A DNA stretch of 64,000 bases from Aliidiomarina minuta (GTDB taxonomy: Bacteria > Pseudomonadota > Gammaproteobacteria > Enterobacterales > Alteromonadaceae), in NCBI RefSeq assembly GCF_003987145.1, contig NZ_PIPL01000002.1, positions 62,001 to 126,000 of the forward strand. The letters run 5' to 3'. Below, one piece after another: positions 1 through 8,206 of this stretch (position 1 is the first letter of the stretch; each line of letters opens with the position of its first letter). The position numbers and the translations under genes are program-made. Below the pieces are notes generated by a model. It had not been told where the DNA came from. It was given only the letters and a program-made list of their open reading frames with translations, and did no database searches.

Positions 1-150
1 CATGCCTGTTTTGACATAGGTTTCACAAGCAACCCGAGCTTTCGGGTCTGTAGCCAGGATAGCGTCCAGTACTGCGTCAGATATCTGATCAGCAATTTTG
101 TCTGGGTGGCCTTCGGAAACAGATTCAGATGTAAACAGGTGTTGTGCCAT
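1..150 (-). CDS. metK: S-adenosylmethionine synthetase, N-terminal part (cut by window edge)
   Basis: The reverse strand reads MAQHLFTSESVSEGHPDKIA and onwards, the near-invariant start of MetK. This cytoplasmic enzyme makes S-adenosylmethionine from methionine and ATP. The HPDK motif of the N-terminal domain is visible. Only the first 50 codons are in the window; the rest lies beyond base 1. It is divergent from tkt, an arrangement common in gammaproteobacteria. Tandem met boxes about 90 bp upstream of its ATG suggest repression by MetJ. Confidence 0.95.
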   Translation of the reverse strand, partial: MAQHLFTSESVSEGHPDKIADQISDAVLDAILATDPKARVACETYVKTGM

Positions 151-235
151 AAACAAGTATACTCTCTAAGTTGGTATGTTAATGGTGCAGGAAGCCGCGA
201 TACTTTAGCTAAAAAGCGCTGAGAAATCCAACTTT

Positions 236-251
236 AGACGTCTATAAGTCT
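236..251 (-). promoter_or_regulatory. Tandem MetJ operator (met boxes)
   Basis: Two adjacent 8-mers, AGACGTCT and ATAAGTCT, follow each other without a gap. The first equals the E. coli met-box consensus and the second differs at two or three bases. MetJ binds cooperatively to at least two tandem boxes, and the site lies between metK and tkt. Repression of metK is the likely role; an effect on tkt cannot be excluded. The assignment is by motif only. Confidence 0.65.
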
Positions 252-415
252 GATCTCAGCTGTAAATTTGCGTGCGTGGCTTTAATTGTGGACAATACGC
301 GCGCAGGCCTCCGGTCAGATCACTGCCTTTCGTCAATTCGTCAGTTCGAGAGCGCCCGGCATCTATTGTATTTATACATTAATAATTGATTACCCGTCAT
401 TATCAGGAGTGTTTC

Positions 416-2407
416 ATGTCGCAACGTCGTCATCTCGCCAACGCCATTCGTGCTTTAAGCATGGATGCGGTCCAACAAGCCAAATCAGGCCACCCCGGCG
501 CCCCTATGGGCATGGCCGATATCGCTGAAGTTCTGTGGCGTGACTACCTGCAGCATAACCCGCAAAATCCAGATTGGGCAAACCGCGACCGCTTCGTATT
601 GTCCAATGGCCATGGCTCTATGCTGATTTATTCGTTGCTGCACCTGAGCGGTTATGACCTGGATATTAGTGAATTAAAGAATTTTCGTCAGCTACACTCA
701 AAAACTCCCGGACATCCTGAGTACGGTTACACACCCGGTGTTGAAACTACCACCGGACCCTTGGGGCAGGGCCTTAGCAATGCAGTAGGTATGGCAATTG
801 CGGAGAAGGTACTGGCTGCTCAGTTTAATAAGCCGGGACACGATGTTATCGACCACCATACTTATACGTTCCTGGGCGATGGTTGCCTGATGGAAGGTAT
901 TTCTCATGAAGTATGTTCACTGGCCGGCACCTTAGGCCTGGGCAAACTGATTGCTTTTTATGATGACAACGGTATTTCTATTGATGGCGACGTTGAAGGC
1001 TGGTTTACCGACGATACCGTCAAGCGTTTTGAAAGTTACGGCTGGCATGTCATTGCGGATGTTGACGGGCATGACTCTGACGCGGTGAAACAGGCGATTG
1101 AGCTGGCGCGCAAAGAAACTAAGCGACCTACCATGATTTGCTGCAAAACCGTGATCGGTTTTGGTGCTCCGAACAAACAGGGCAGTGAAAGCAGTCATGG
1201 TGCTCCTTTGGGTGATGATGAAATTGTACTGGCGCGCAAGGAACTGGGCTGGGAATACGGCGCTTTTGAAATCCCTGACGACGTATACAGCCAGTGGTCA
1301 GCAAAAGACAAAGGCGCGACTCTGGAACAGCAGTGGGATCAGAAGTTCACTGCGTATGAAGCCGCGCACCCGGAACTGGCCGCTGAACTGAAAAGACGGT
1401 TAAGTGGCGACTTGCCGGCCAACTGGGAACAGCTGGCGCAGGCTTATGTTGAAAAGCTCCAGGCGAACCCGGAAAAAGTAGCCACCCGTAAAGCCTCGCA
1501 ACAGGCATTGAATGCCTTTGGTCCTGCATTACCTGAGTTACTGGGCGGTTCGGCTGACCTGGCAGGTTCTAATCTGACAATCTGGGATCAATCTAAACCA
1601 TTAACTCAGCAGGACAGCAGTGGTAATTATATTTACTACGGTGTGCGCGAGTTCGGCATGTCCGCTATTATGAATGGCATTGCTTTGCATGGTGGTTTTA
1701 TTCCTTACGGCGCAACTTTCCTGATGTTCATGGAATATGCACGTAACGCAGTGCGCATGGCTTCGTTAATGAAACAGCCGGCAATTTTTGTCTATACCCA
1801 TGATTCTATTGGTTTAGGCGAAGACGGCCCGACACACCAGCCAGTTGAGCAACTATCAAGCCTGCGTTTGACCCCTAATCTGGATACCTGGCGCCCTTGT
1901 GACCAGGTTGAGTCAGCGGTGAGCTGGCGCGCGGCCATTGAACGTCGTGAAGGGCCAACAGCACTGGTCTTTACCCGTCAGGGTCTTGAACCACAGCAAC
2001 GTGACGCGCAACAGCTGGCTGATATTGCCCGTGGCGGTTATGTATTGAAAGACTTTGCAGCTGAACCTGAGCTGATTCTGATTGCCACCGGTTCGGAAGT
2101 AGAACTGGCTATGCAGGCAGCGCAGAAACTGAGCGAGCAGGGCGAGAAGGTGCGCGTAGTTTCTATGCCAAGCACATCGGTATTTGACGCTCAAAGCGAA
2201 GCTTACCAGCAACAGGTATTGCCCAAATCAGTACGCCGGCGTGTGGCGATTGAAGCCGGTATTGCCGATTACTGGCAAAAATATGTGGGTCTGGACGGCG
2301 CTGTAATTGGTATGACTACCTTTGGTGAATCAGCGCCTGCAGATGAATTATTTAAATACTTTGGTTTCACCGTTGAAGCGGTGGTGGAAAAGGCCCGGAA
2401 TTTATAA
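416..2407 (+). CDS. tkt: Transketolase
   Basis: This is the thiamine-diphosphate enzyme of the non-oxidative pentose phosphate pathway, transferring two-carbon ketol units. At 663 residues from the ATG at 416 it matches the length of E. coli TktA. That start is preferred over an upstream in-frame ATG at 386 because it has a CAGGAG ribosome site 6 bp upstream and aligns with the family start (ANAIRALSMDAVQQAKSGHPG). The ThDP motif GDGCLMEG with a downstream DDN is visible, as is the pyrimidine-domain segment GVREFGMSAIMNG. Its stop codon abuts the epd start, so tkt-epd-pgk-fba is probably one operon. Confidence 0.97.
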   Translation: MSQRRHLANAIRALSMDAVQQAKSGHPGAPMGMADIAEVLWRDYLQHNPQNPDWANRDRFVLSNGHGSMLIYSLLHLSGYDLDISELKNFRQLHSKTPGHPEYGYTPGVETTTGPLGQGLSNAVGMAIAEKVLAAQFNKPGHDVIDHHTYTFLGDGCLMEGISHEVCSLAGTLGLGKLIAFYDDNGISIDGDVEGWFTDDTVKRFESYGWHVIADVDGHDSDAVKQAIELARKETKRPTMICCKTVIGFGAPNKQGSESSHGAPLGDDEIVLARKELGWEYGAFEIPDDVYSQWSAKDKGATLEQQWDQKFTAYEAAHPELAAELKRRLSGDLPANWEQLAQAYVEKLQANPEKVATRKASQQALNAFGPALPELLGGSADLAGSNLTIWDQSKPLTQQDSSGNYIYYGVREFGMSAIMNGIALHGGFIPYGATFLMFMEYARNAVRMASLMKQPAIFVYTHDSIGLGEDGPTHQPVEQLSSLRLTPNLDTWRPCDQVESAVSWRAAIERREGPTALVFTRQGLEPQQRDAQQLADIARGGYVLKDFAAEPELILIATGSEVELAMQAAQKLSEQGEKVRVVSMPSTSVFDAQSEAYQQQVLPKSVRRRVAIEAGIADYWQKYVGLDGAVIGMTTFGESAPADELFKYFGFTVEAVVEKARNL

Positions 2408-3433
2408 ATGACAACTCCAGTGCGTATTGCTATTAACGGCCTTGGGCGCATCGGCCGCAGTGTGCTCCGTGCGTTATACGAATCCGGTTACCGGGATCGT
2501 ATTGAAGTGGTGGCGGTGAATGAGCTTGCGTCCGCTGAAGGTGTAGCCCATTTAATGCAATACGACTCCACCCATGGACGTTTTTCAGTTCCTGTAAGGG
2601 CGGTTGAAGGTAAGCTTTACCTGGGCGATGACTGCATTCAGCTATTGCAACAGGCCGAGCCGGAAAAACTACCCTGGGCTGAGCTTGGTGTTGATATAGT
2701 TCTGGACTGTACTGGTGTATATGGCAGCCGACAGGATGCAGAAAAGCATTTGGCAGCGGGGGCAGGTAAAGTGCTTTTTTCCCACCCCGCTGATCCGGAT
2801 GTGGATTTTACGGTAATTCAGGGCATCAATGAGCAAGACTTAAAACAGAGTCACCGGATTGTCTCCAATGGTTCCTGTACCACGAACTGCATAGTGCCCG
2901 TGATTAAAGTGCTGGATGACGCTTTTGGTGTAGACAGTGGGACTATTACGACTATTCACTCAGCGATGAACGACCAGGCGGTGATTGATGCGTATCATGA
3001 TAATTTGCGCTTGGCGCGGGCGGCTTCGCAATCGATTATTCCGGTAGATACCCGGCTGGCGCGTGGTATTGAACGTATCTTACCGAAGTTTGCCGGCCGC
3101 TTTGAGGCGATTGCAGTGCGGGTTCCAACCACGAACGTGACTGCCATGGACTTAAGTGTAACCTTGCAAAATGCAGTTGATATCAATGCGGTGAACCAGG
3201 CTATTCAGCGTGCTACACAGTCAGAATTACGCGCTGTGCTTGGATACACCGAAGCTCCATTGGTGTCATCTGATTTTATTCATGACCCCAGATCCAGTAT
3301 TGTAGATGGAACTCAGACCCGGGTGAGCCATGGTCATTTGGTCAAACTTCTAAGCTGGTGCGATAATGAATGGGGCTTTGCTAACCGAATGCTGGATACG
3401 ACCTTAACGATGGCATCGACAACTGCTGCTTAA
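2408..3433 (+). CDS. epd: D-erythrose-4-phosphate dehydrogenase
   Basis: A 341-residue member of the GAPDH superfamily. It has the Rossmann start INGLGRIGRSVLRA and the active-site SCTTNC cysteine. The segment HSAMNDQAVIDAYHDNLR followed by RAASQSIIPVDT is characteristic of Epd rather than glycolytic GapA. Epd oxidises erythrose 4-phosphate to 4-phosphoerythronate, the first step of DXP-dependent pyridoxal phosphate synthesis. The ATG directly follows the tkt stop, and a transketolase product is its substrate, so coupling makes metabolic sense. It could also act weakly as a GAPDH. Confidence 0.93.
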   Translation: MTTPVRIAINGLGRIGRSVLRALYESGYRDRIEVVAVNELASAEGVAHLMQYDSTHGRFSVPVRAVEGKLYLGDDCIQLLQQAEPEKLPWAELGVDIVLDCTGVYGSRQDAEKHLAAGAGKVLFSHPADPDVDFTVIQGINEQDLKQSHRIVSNGSCTTNCIVPVIKVLDDAFGVDSGTITTIHSAMNDQAVIDAYHDNLRLARAASQSIIPVDTRLARGIERILPKFAGRFEAIAVRVPTTNVTAMDLSVTLQNAVDINAVNQAIQRATQSELRAVLGYTEAPLVSSDFIHDPRSSIVDGTQTRVSHGHLVKLLSWCDNEWGFANRMLDTTLTMASTTAA

Positions 3434-3459
3434 CTGATTATTTGAAAAAGGGAAATCTC

Positions 3460-4647
3460 ATGAGTGTATTGGCGATGAAAGATTTTGAGCTGCGCGGGAA
3501 GCGGGTTTTGATTCGTGAAGATTTGAACGTGCCGATTAAAGACGGTCGGGTGGCTTCAGATGCGCGCCTTAAAGCCGCTTTGCCCACCCTGAAAAATGCC
3601 CTGGAACAAGGGGCTAAAGTGATGGTGATGTCACACTTAGGGCGCCCGGAAGAAGGCCATTATGACGCCGAGTATTCAATGGCACCGATCGCTAAGTATC
3701 TTGAAGAAGCGCTGGATTTCCCGGTACGTCTTGAGAGCAACTATTTGCAGGGTGTGGATGTAGCTGGCGGCGAGCTGGTGGTGTTTGAGAATGTTCGCTT
3801 CAACACTGGCGAAAAGAAAAATGATCCGCAGTTGGCGAAAAAGCTGGCTGCATTATGCGATATTTTTGTGATGGACGCTTTTGGTACAGCACACCGCGCC
3901 CAGGCTTCTACCTATGGCGTTGCACAGTACGCGCCCGTTGCTTGTGCCGGACCTTTATTGGCGGCTGAACTGGAAGCTCTGGGCAAAGCACTCAAAGAAC
4001 CTAAACGTCCCCTGGTTGCTATTGTTGGTGGCTCTAAGGTGTCGACTAAGCTAACAGTGCTGAATTCACTGGTGCGTAAAGTGGATCAGCTGATTGTGGG
4101 TGGTGGCATAGCAAATACTTTCATTGCGGCGGCTGGCCATAATGTCGGTAAATCATTGCATGAAAAAGACCTGTTAAAAGAAGCGTCGCGTCTTGCAGAT
4201 TCTGCTAAAACCCGCGGTGCTGATATCCCCATGGCTACAGATGTCGTGGTGGGCAAGGAATTTTCCGAACATGCTGAAGCGACGGTTAAAGCCGTGACTG
4301 AAGTGAGTGACGACGACATGATTTTTGATATTGGCCCGGATAGTGCTGCAGCGCTTGCTGATACTATCAGGAATGCTGGCACTATTGTGTGGAATGGTCC
4401 TGTCGGTGTGTTTGAGTTTGAGCAGTTTGGTGCAGGCACCAAGGCGATTTCTGAAGCGATAGCCAGCAGTGAGGCATTTTCAATTGCCGGTGGTGGCGAT
4501 ACTCTGGCGGCCATTGATAAGTATGGCATCGCTGATAGAATTTCATATATATCCACGGGTGGCGGCGCTTTCCTGGAGTTTCTGGAAGGTAAAAAACTAC
4601 CTGCGGTGGCTATTCTTGAGGCCCGGGCGAAAGAACACAAAGATTAA
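3460..4647 (+). CDS. pgk: Phosphoglycerate kinase
   Basis: Pgk transfers phosphate from 1,3-bisphosphoglycerate to ADP in glycolysis. Visible hallmarks are RVLIREDLNVP, the SHLGRP loop, the hinge/nucleotide region IVGGSKVSTKL, and the C-terminal GGGDT segment. An in-frame ATG at 3442 exists, but the ATG at 3460 follows an AAAAGGGA ribosome site at proper spacing and gives a normal 395-residue protein. It is the third gene of the tkt-epd-pgk-fba cluster, 26 bp after epd. Confidence 0.96.
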   Translation: MSVLAMKDFELRGKRVLIREDLNVPIKDGRVASDARLKAALPTLKNALEQGAKVMVMSHLGRPEEGHYDAEYSMAPIAKYLEEALDFPVRLESNYLQGVDVAGGELVVFENVRFNTGEKKNDPQLAKKLAALCDIFVMDAFGTAHRAQASTYGVAQYAPVACAGPLLAAELEALGKALKEPKRPLVAIVGGSKVSTKLTVLNSLVRKVDQLIVGGGIANTFIAAAGHNVGKSLHEKDLLKEASRLADSAKTRGADIPMATDVVVGKEFSEHAEATVKAVTEVSDDDMIFDIGPDSAAALADTIRNAGTIVWNGPVGVFEFEQFGAGTKAISEAIASSEAFSIAGGGDTLAAIDKYGIADRISYISTGGGAFLEFLEGKKLPAVAILEARAKEHKD

Positions 4648-4675
4648 AATTTAAAAACTTTAGGAGTATAAGCAG

Positions 4676-5740
4676 ATGGCTTTAATATCAATGCGGCAGT
4701 TACTGGATCACGCTGCCGAACAAGGGTACGGCGTACCCGCTTACAACGTAAACAATCTTGAGCAGATGCGCGCTATCATGCGTGCGGCCGACGACACTAA
4801 TAGCCCGGTCATAGTGCAGGCTTCTGCGGGTGCTCGTACTTATGCGGGCGCGCCGTTTTTGCGTCATCTGATTCTGGCGGCTATTGAAGAATGGCCACAT
4901 ATTCCGGTCGTAATGCATCAGGACCACGGCACGTCGCCGGCGGTTTGTCAGCGCTCCATTCAACTGGGTTTTAGCTCGGTAATGATGGACGGTTCTTTGG
5001 GTGAAGATGGAAAAACCCCAGCGGATTATGACTATAACGTTGATGTAACTCGTCGCACGGTTGAAATGGCTCACGCCTGTGGTGTTTCTGTGGAAGGTGA
5101 ACTGGGTTGTCTGGGGTCACTGGAAACCGGTGAAGCGGGTGAAGAAGATGGCATTGGTGCTGAAGGCACATTAACCCACGACCAGATGCTTACTGACCCG
5201 GAAGAAGCCGCTGAATTTGTTAAAGCGACTCAGGTTGACGCTCTGGCCATTGCCTGCGGCACATCACATGGCGCTTATAAGTTTTCGCGTCCACCTACTG
5301 GTGACATCCTGTCCATTGACCGTATTAAAGATATTCATGCGCGCATTCCGGACACGCATCTGGTTATGCATGGTTCTTCGTCAGTGCCTCAGGAATGGTT
5401 GAAAGTTATTAATGAATTTGGCGGTGAGATCCCGGAAACTTATGGGGTGCCGGTAGAGCAGATTCAGGAAGGCATTCGTTATGGTGTGCGTAAAGTGAAT
5501 ATAGACACCGATTTACGGCTTGCTTCCACAGGTGCGGTACGTCGCCATCTGGCAGAAAACACTAGTAATTTCGACCCGCGTAAATTCCTTAATGCCGCAA
5601 CAGACGCTATGTACGACATCTGTAAAGCCCGCTATGAAGCCTTCGGTACTGCGGGTCAGGCGGATAAAATTAAGCCGGTTTCACTGGAAGAAATGTACAA
5701 GTTGTACGAGTCAGGCGCGATGCGCGCGACTGTAAAATAA
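4676..5740 (+). CDS. fba: Class II fructose-bisphosphate aldolase
   Basis: A zinc-dependent aldolase of 354 residues that cleaves fructose 1,6-bisphosphate. HQDHGT supplies a zinc histidine, and the segments SVMMDGSL, VEGELGCLG and KVNIDTDLR are typical. The length and the insert after GCLGSLETG point to the CbbA-like subgroup (as in Pseudomonas) rather than E. coli FbaA. A TAGGAG ribosome site precedes the ATG. It is the last enzyme of the cluster. A DUF481 gene follows 21 bp later and may be co-transcribed. Confidence 0.95.
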   Translation: MALISMRQLLDHAAEQGYGVPAYNVNNLEQMRAIMRAADDTNSPVIVQASAGARTYAGAPFLRHLILAAIEEWPHIPVVMHQDHGTSPAVCQRSIQLGFSSVMMDGSLGEDGKTPADYDYNVDVTRRTVEMAHACGVSVEGELGCLGSLETGEAGEEDGIGAEGTLTHDQMLTDPEEAAEFVKATQVDALAIACGTSHGAYKFSRPPTGDILSIDRIKDIHARIPDTHLVMHGSSSVPQEWLKVINEFGGEIPETYGVPVEQIQEGIRYGVRKVNIDTDLRLASTGAVRRHLAENTSNFDPRKFLNAATDAMYDICKARYEAFGTAGQADKIKPVSLEEMYKLYESGAMRATVK

Positions 5741-5761
5741 CTGCATAGATAGGAGTGCGTT

Positions 5762-6568
5762 GTGCGAAAGACGTTGTTAAGCGCTGTGGTGCTAGGGTTA
5801 CTGACTCCAGCAGCCAGTGCCACCACCTTTATGTTCGACGATATACAGGATATCGATCCAGAAAATGCTGATAGTTCCTGGCGTGCAACAGCTGAGGTCG
5901 GCTTGTTAATGCGCACCGGTAATACCGAGTCTCAGTCCTGGAAAGGCAAGCTGAACCTGGAACGCGACAGTATGATGTGGCGACACAGAGGGGAGGTAGA
6001 TTACTACCAGCAAAAACGTGAGACTTTCGAAGGCGATAATGTTACTGAGGCGGACAGACTCTTTATGTCTGCTCAGTCGAACCGCAGATTTGAGGAAGGT
6101 AGTGCTTCTTCATTTTTTGGTTATCTGTCTTATGAGGATGACCGCCTGAGTAGTTATGAGTATCAGACGACTGTAGCTGCTGGTTACGGTACCCGCTACG
6201 TGCACAACCCTGATATTTATGCCGACTTTGAAGTGGGTCCTGGTTATTCCTGGGACAGACGTCGTGATACGAACGAAACTGAAGGTGAATTGACTGTTCG
6301 TCTGGCCGCTGCTTTAAACTGGGACTTGTCGGAAACCGCCCGTTTTACACAAACCGTTTCAACAGAACTTGGGGATGAAAATACCCGTTCGCGTTCGGTC
6401 TCAGCCTTAACTTCTAATATTAACTCACGACTGGCTATACGAGTATCGCTGACTTTAACGCATAACTCTACTGTGTATGAGCAAGCTGATGGGCGAGTGC
6501 CGGAGAAGCTTGATACTGAAACGGCAGCCACCCTGGTGTACACGTTTTTAACGGTGGGAAACTGCTGA
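5762..6568 (+). CDS. DUF481 (YdiY-like) outer-membrane beta-barrel protein
   Basis: A 268-residue protein with a signal peptide ending ASA and alternating aromatic strands such as WRATAEVGLLMRTGNTESQSW, typical of DUF481 barrels. The start is GTG with a TAGGAG site. Family members usually stop just after the last strand at a terminal aromatic residue. Here the last strand LVYTF is followed by six extra residues, LTVGNC. Removing one T from the run at 6545-6549 would give a stop directly after YTF, so this is either a natural +1 slip or a sequence error. The physiological role is unknown. Confidence 0.8.
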   Translation: MRKTLLSAVVLGLLTPAASATTFMFDDIQDIDPENADSSWRATAEVGLLMRTGNTESQSWKGKLNLERDSMMWRHRGEVDYYQQKRETFEGDNVTEADRLFMSAQSNRRFEEGSASSFFGYLSYEDDRLSSYEYQTTVAAGYGTRYVHNPDIYADFEVGPGYSWDRRRDTNETEGELTVRLAAALNWDLSETARFTQTVSTELGDENTRSRSVSALTSNINSRLAIRVSLTLTHNSTVYEQADGRVPEKLDTETAATLVYTFLTVGNC

Positions 6569-6606
6569 AAAAGCGTGGCTTGTTGATTGCAGGTCACGCT
6601 TTTTTT
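6568..6606 (+). terminator. Rho-independent terminator after the DUF481 gene
   Basis: A stem of AAAAAGCGTG (6568-6577) and CACGCTTTTT (6595-6604), followed by further T residues. It overlaps the stop codon of the DUF481 gene and probably ends the tkt-fba transcript. Confidence 0.75.
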
Positions 6607-6628
6607 AGTCTGAAAGGGATGGCATAAC

Positions 6629-7087
6629 ATGCAAATCATTCAAACGGTTTCCAGGTTAAAACTGCTGGAAATTATGAATCGGCTGGATTTTTTCGTTGAA
6701 TTTACCGCCGAAGAGCGGGGGCTGTTGCTGGAAGATAAATTGCAGGTTTATTCCTGCCGTAAAGACCGGGCTGTGATTCGAGAGGGCGAGAGTGACACCG
6801 CTTTTTATCTGTTACTGAGTGGAATCCTGCGCATTGAAAAGAGTAAGCAGGAATTAGGTACAGTCACCTCGGGGCAGTTTATTGGCGAAGGTGCATTTGT
6901 AACCCGGCGTCCGCGCAGCGCGTCAGCTATCGCCGCTGAAGACTGCATTTTATTACGCCTGGACAATAAAGCGTTACGTTCGTTAGGGGCTGTGCTGCGG
7001 GAAAAAGTCAAAGATGCCATTATCGTCGGCATGGCGAAGCGCATTGTGCACCTTAACCAACGACTGGAACTCACAAGGCTGAATTAG
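6629..7087 (+). CDS. Cyclic nucleotide-binding-domain protein
   Basis: A 152-residue cytoplasmic protein made of one cNMP-binding (CAP-like) beta-barrel. The phosphate cassette region reads GQFIGEGAFVTRRPRSASAIA, which has the G-E and R-S-A pattern of the family, followed by a C-terminal helix. There is no DNA-binding helix-turn-helix, so it is not a Crp/Fnr transcription factor by itself. It is a stand-alone sensor or adaptor of unknown partner. It lies between a terminator and queA. Confidence 0.7.
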   Translation: MQIIQTVSRLKLLEIMNRLDFFVEFTAEERGLLLEDKLQVYSCRKDRAVIREGESDTAFYLLLSGILRIEKSKQELGTVTSGQFIGEGAFVTRRPRSASAIAAEDCILLRLDNKALRSLGAVLREKVKDAIIVGMAKRIVHLNQRLELTRLN

Positions 7088-7131
7088 TAGGCCGTTTTTT
7101 ATTTTGCAAGCTACTCTGGAGTTGCCTGAGC

Positions 7132-8169
7132 GTGACCATGAAAGTTTCTGATTATACCTTTACGCTGCCGGATGAACTTATTGCCCGGTATCCTCAGGCG
7201 GAACGCAGTGCCAGTAGGTTGCTGGACCTGCATGCAAAAAGTGGCGCGGTGACTCATCGTCAGTTTCGCGATATCGTCGATTTAGTCGCACCGGGTGATT
7301 TACTGGTATTCAATGATACCCGGGTCATACCCGCGCGTATGCTGGGGCAAAAGGTTTCCGGCGGCAAGGTTGAGATCCTGGTGGAGCGTATTGTGGACGA
7401 GCATAGTGTACTGGCTCACGTGCGCTGCAACCGCGCCCCTAAAGCGGGTACTCAGCTGCTTCTTGAAGGCATTGTCGAAGCGGAAGTGACTGGGCGTCAG
7501 GACACCTTATTTGAAGTAACCTTTGCTGGCAATGAAGGTGTTCTGAACATCCTTGAACTGCACGGACACATGCCGTTACCGCCCTATATTGACCGGCCGG
7601 ACGAGAGCAGTGACCGGGAACGTTATCAGACAGTGTATAACCGCAAGCCGGGAGCTGTGGCTGCGCCAACGGCAGGCCTTCATTTTGATGATAAGATTTT
7701 GCAGGCATTACGCGATAAAGGCGTTGAATTTGCCTATGTGACCCTGCACGTGGGCGCGGGTACTTTTCAGCCTGTGCGGGTAGAGAGCATTGAAGAACAC
7801 GTGATGCATAGCGAATATGCTGAAGTTGCAGAACCTTGTATAGCCGCAATAGAAGCGACTAAAGCGCGCGGTGGACGGGTTATTGCGGTTGGCACTACCT
7901 CGGTGCGTTCACTGGAGTCCATGGCTCAGGCTAGCGGTAGCGAAGGTTTGCAACCCTTCTTTGAGGAAACTGATATTTTCATTTTCCCAGGTTATGAGTT
8001 TCAGGTGGTCGACGCCATGCTCACTAATTTCCATTTACCGGAGTCGACATTGCTGATGCTGGTCTCAGCTTTTGCCGGGCGTGAGCATATTATCGCGGCC
8101 TATGATGAGGCAGTGCAGCAGGAGTATCGTTTCTTCAGTTATGGCGATGCCATGTTCATACACGCTTAG
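7132..8169 (+). CDS. queA: S-adenosylmethionine:tRNA ribosyltransferase-isomerase
   Basis: QueA converts preQ1 at tRNA position 34 to epoxyqueuosine using SAM. Family hallmarks are FTLPDELIARYPQAERSASRLL, VFNDTRVIPAR, GHMPLPPYI, AAPTAGLHF, LHVGAGTFQPV, GTTSVRSLES and TNFHLPESTL. Two starts are possible: GTG at 7132, well spaced from GGAG, or ATG at 7138, which aligns better with E. coli QueA. About 345 residues. It faces tgt in convergent orientation, whereas queA and tgt usually run in the same direction. Confidence 0.95.
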   Translation: MTMKVSDYTFTLPDELIARYPQAERSASRLLDLHAKSGAVTHRQFRDIVDLVAPGDLLVFNDTRVIPARMLGQKVSGGKVEILVERIVDEHSVLAHVRCNRAPKAGTQLLLEGIVEAEVTGRQDTLFEVTFAGNEGVLNILELHGHMPLPPYIDRPDESSDRERYQTVYNRKPGAVAAPTAGLHFDDKILQALRDKGVEFAYVTLHVGAGTFQPVRVESIEEHVMHSEYAEVAEPCIAAIEATKARGGRVIAVGTTSVRSLESMAQASGSEGLQPFFEETDIFIFPGYEFQVVDAMLTNFHLPESTLLMLVSAFAGREHIIAAYDEAVQQEYRFFSYGDAMFIHA

Positions 8170-8191
8170 GGCGCCGCGCATGCCCTAAGCG
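8163..8191. terminator. Convergent-gene hairpin between queA and tgt
   Basis: A perfect 10-bp inverted repeat, CGCTTAGGGC and GCCCTAAGCG, with a 9-nt loop. It begins inside the last codons of queA. There is no long T tract on either side, so termination could be hairpin-assisted rather than classical intrinsic. Confidence 0.55.
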
Positions 8192-8206
8192 GTTTCAGGC
8201 TGGCGC

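Noticed and set aside
151..415. SAM riboswitch upstream of metK
   Set aside because: No recognisable SAM riboswitch core is visible, and the MetJ boxes already explain control.
4086..4640. 184-codon open frame on the minus strand inside pgk
   Set aside because: It is a mirror frame of a clearly recognised glycolytic gene, with low-complexity Ser/Ala composition and no ribosome site.
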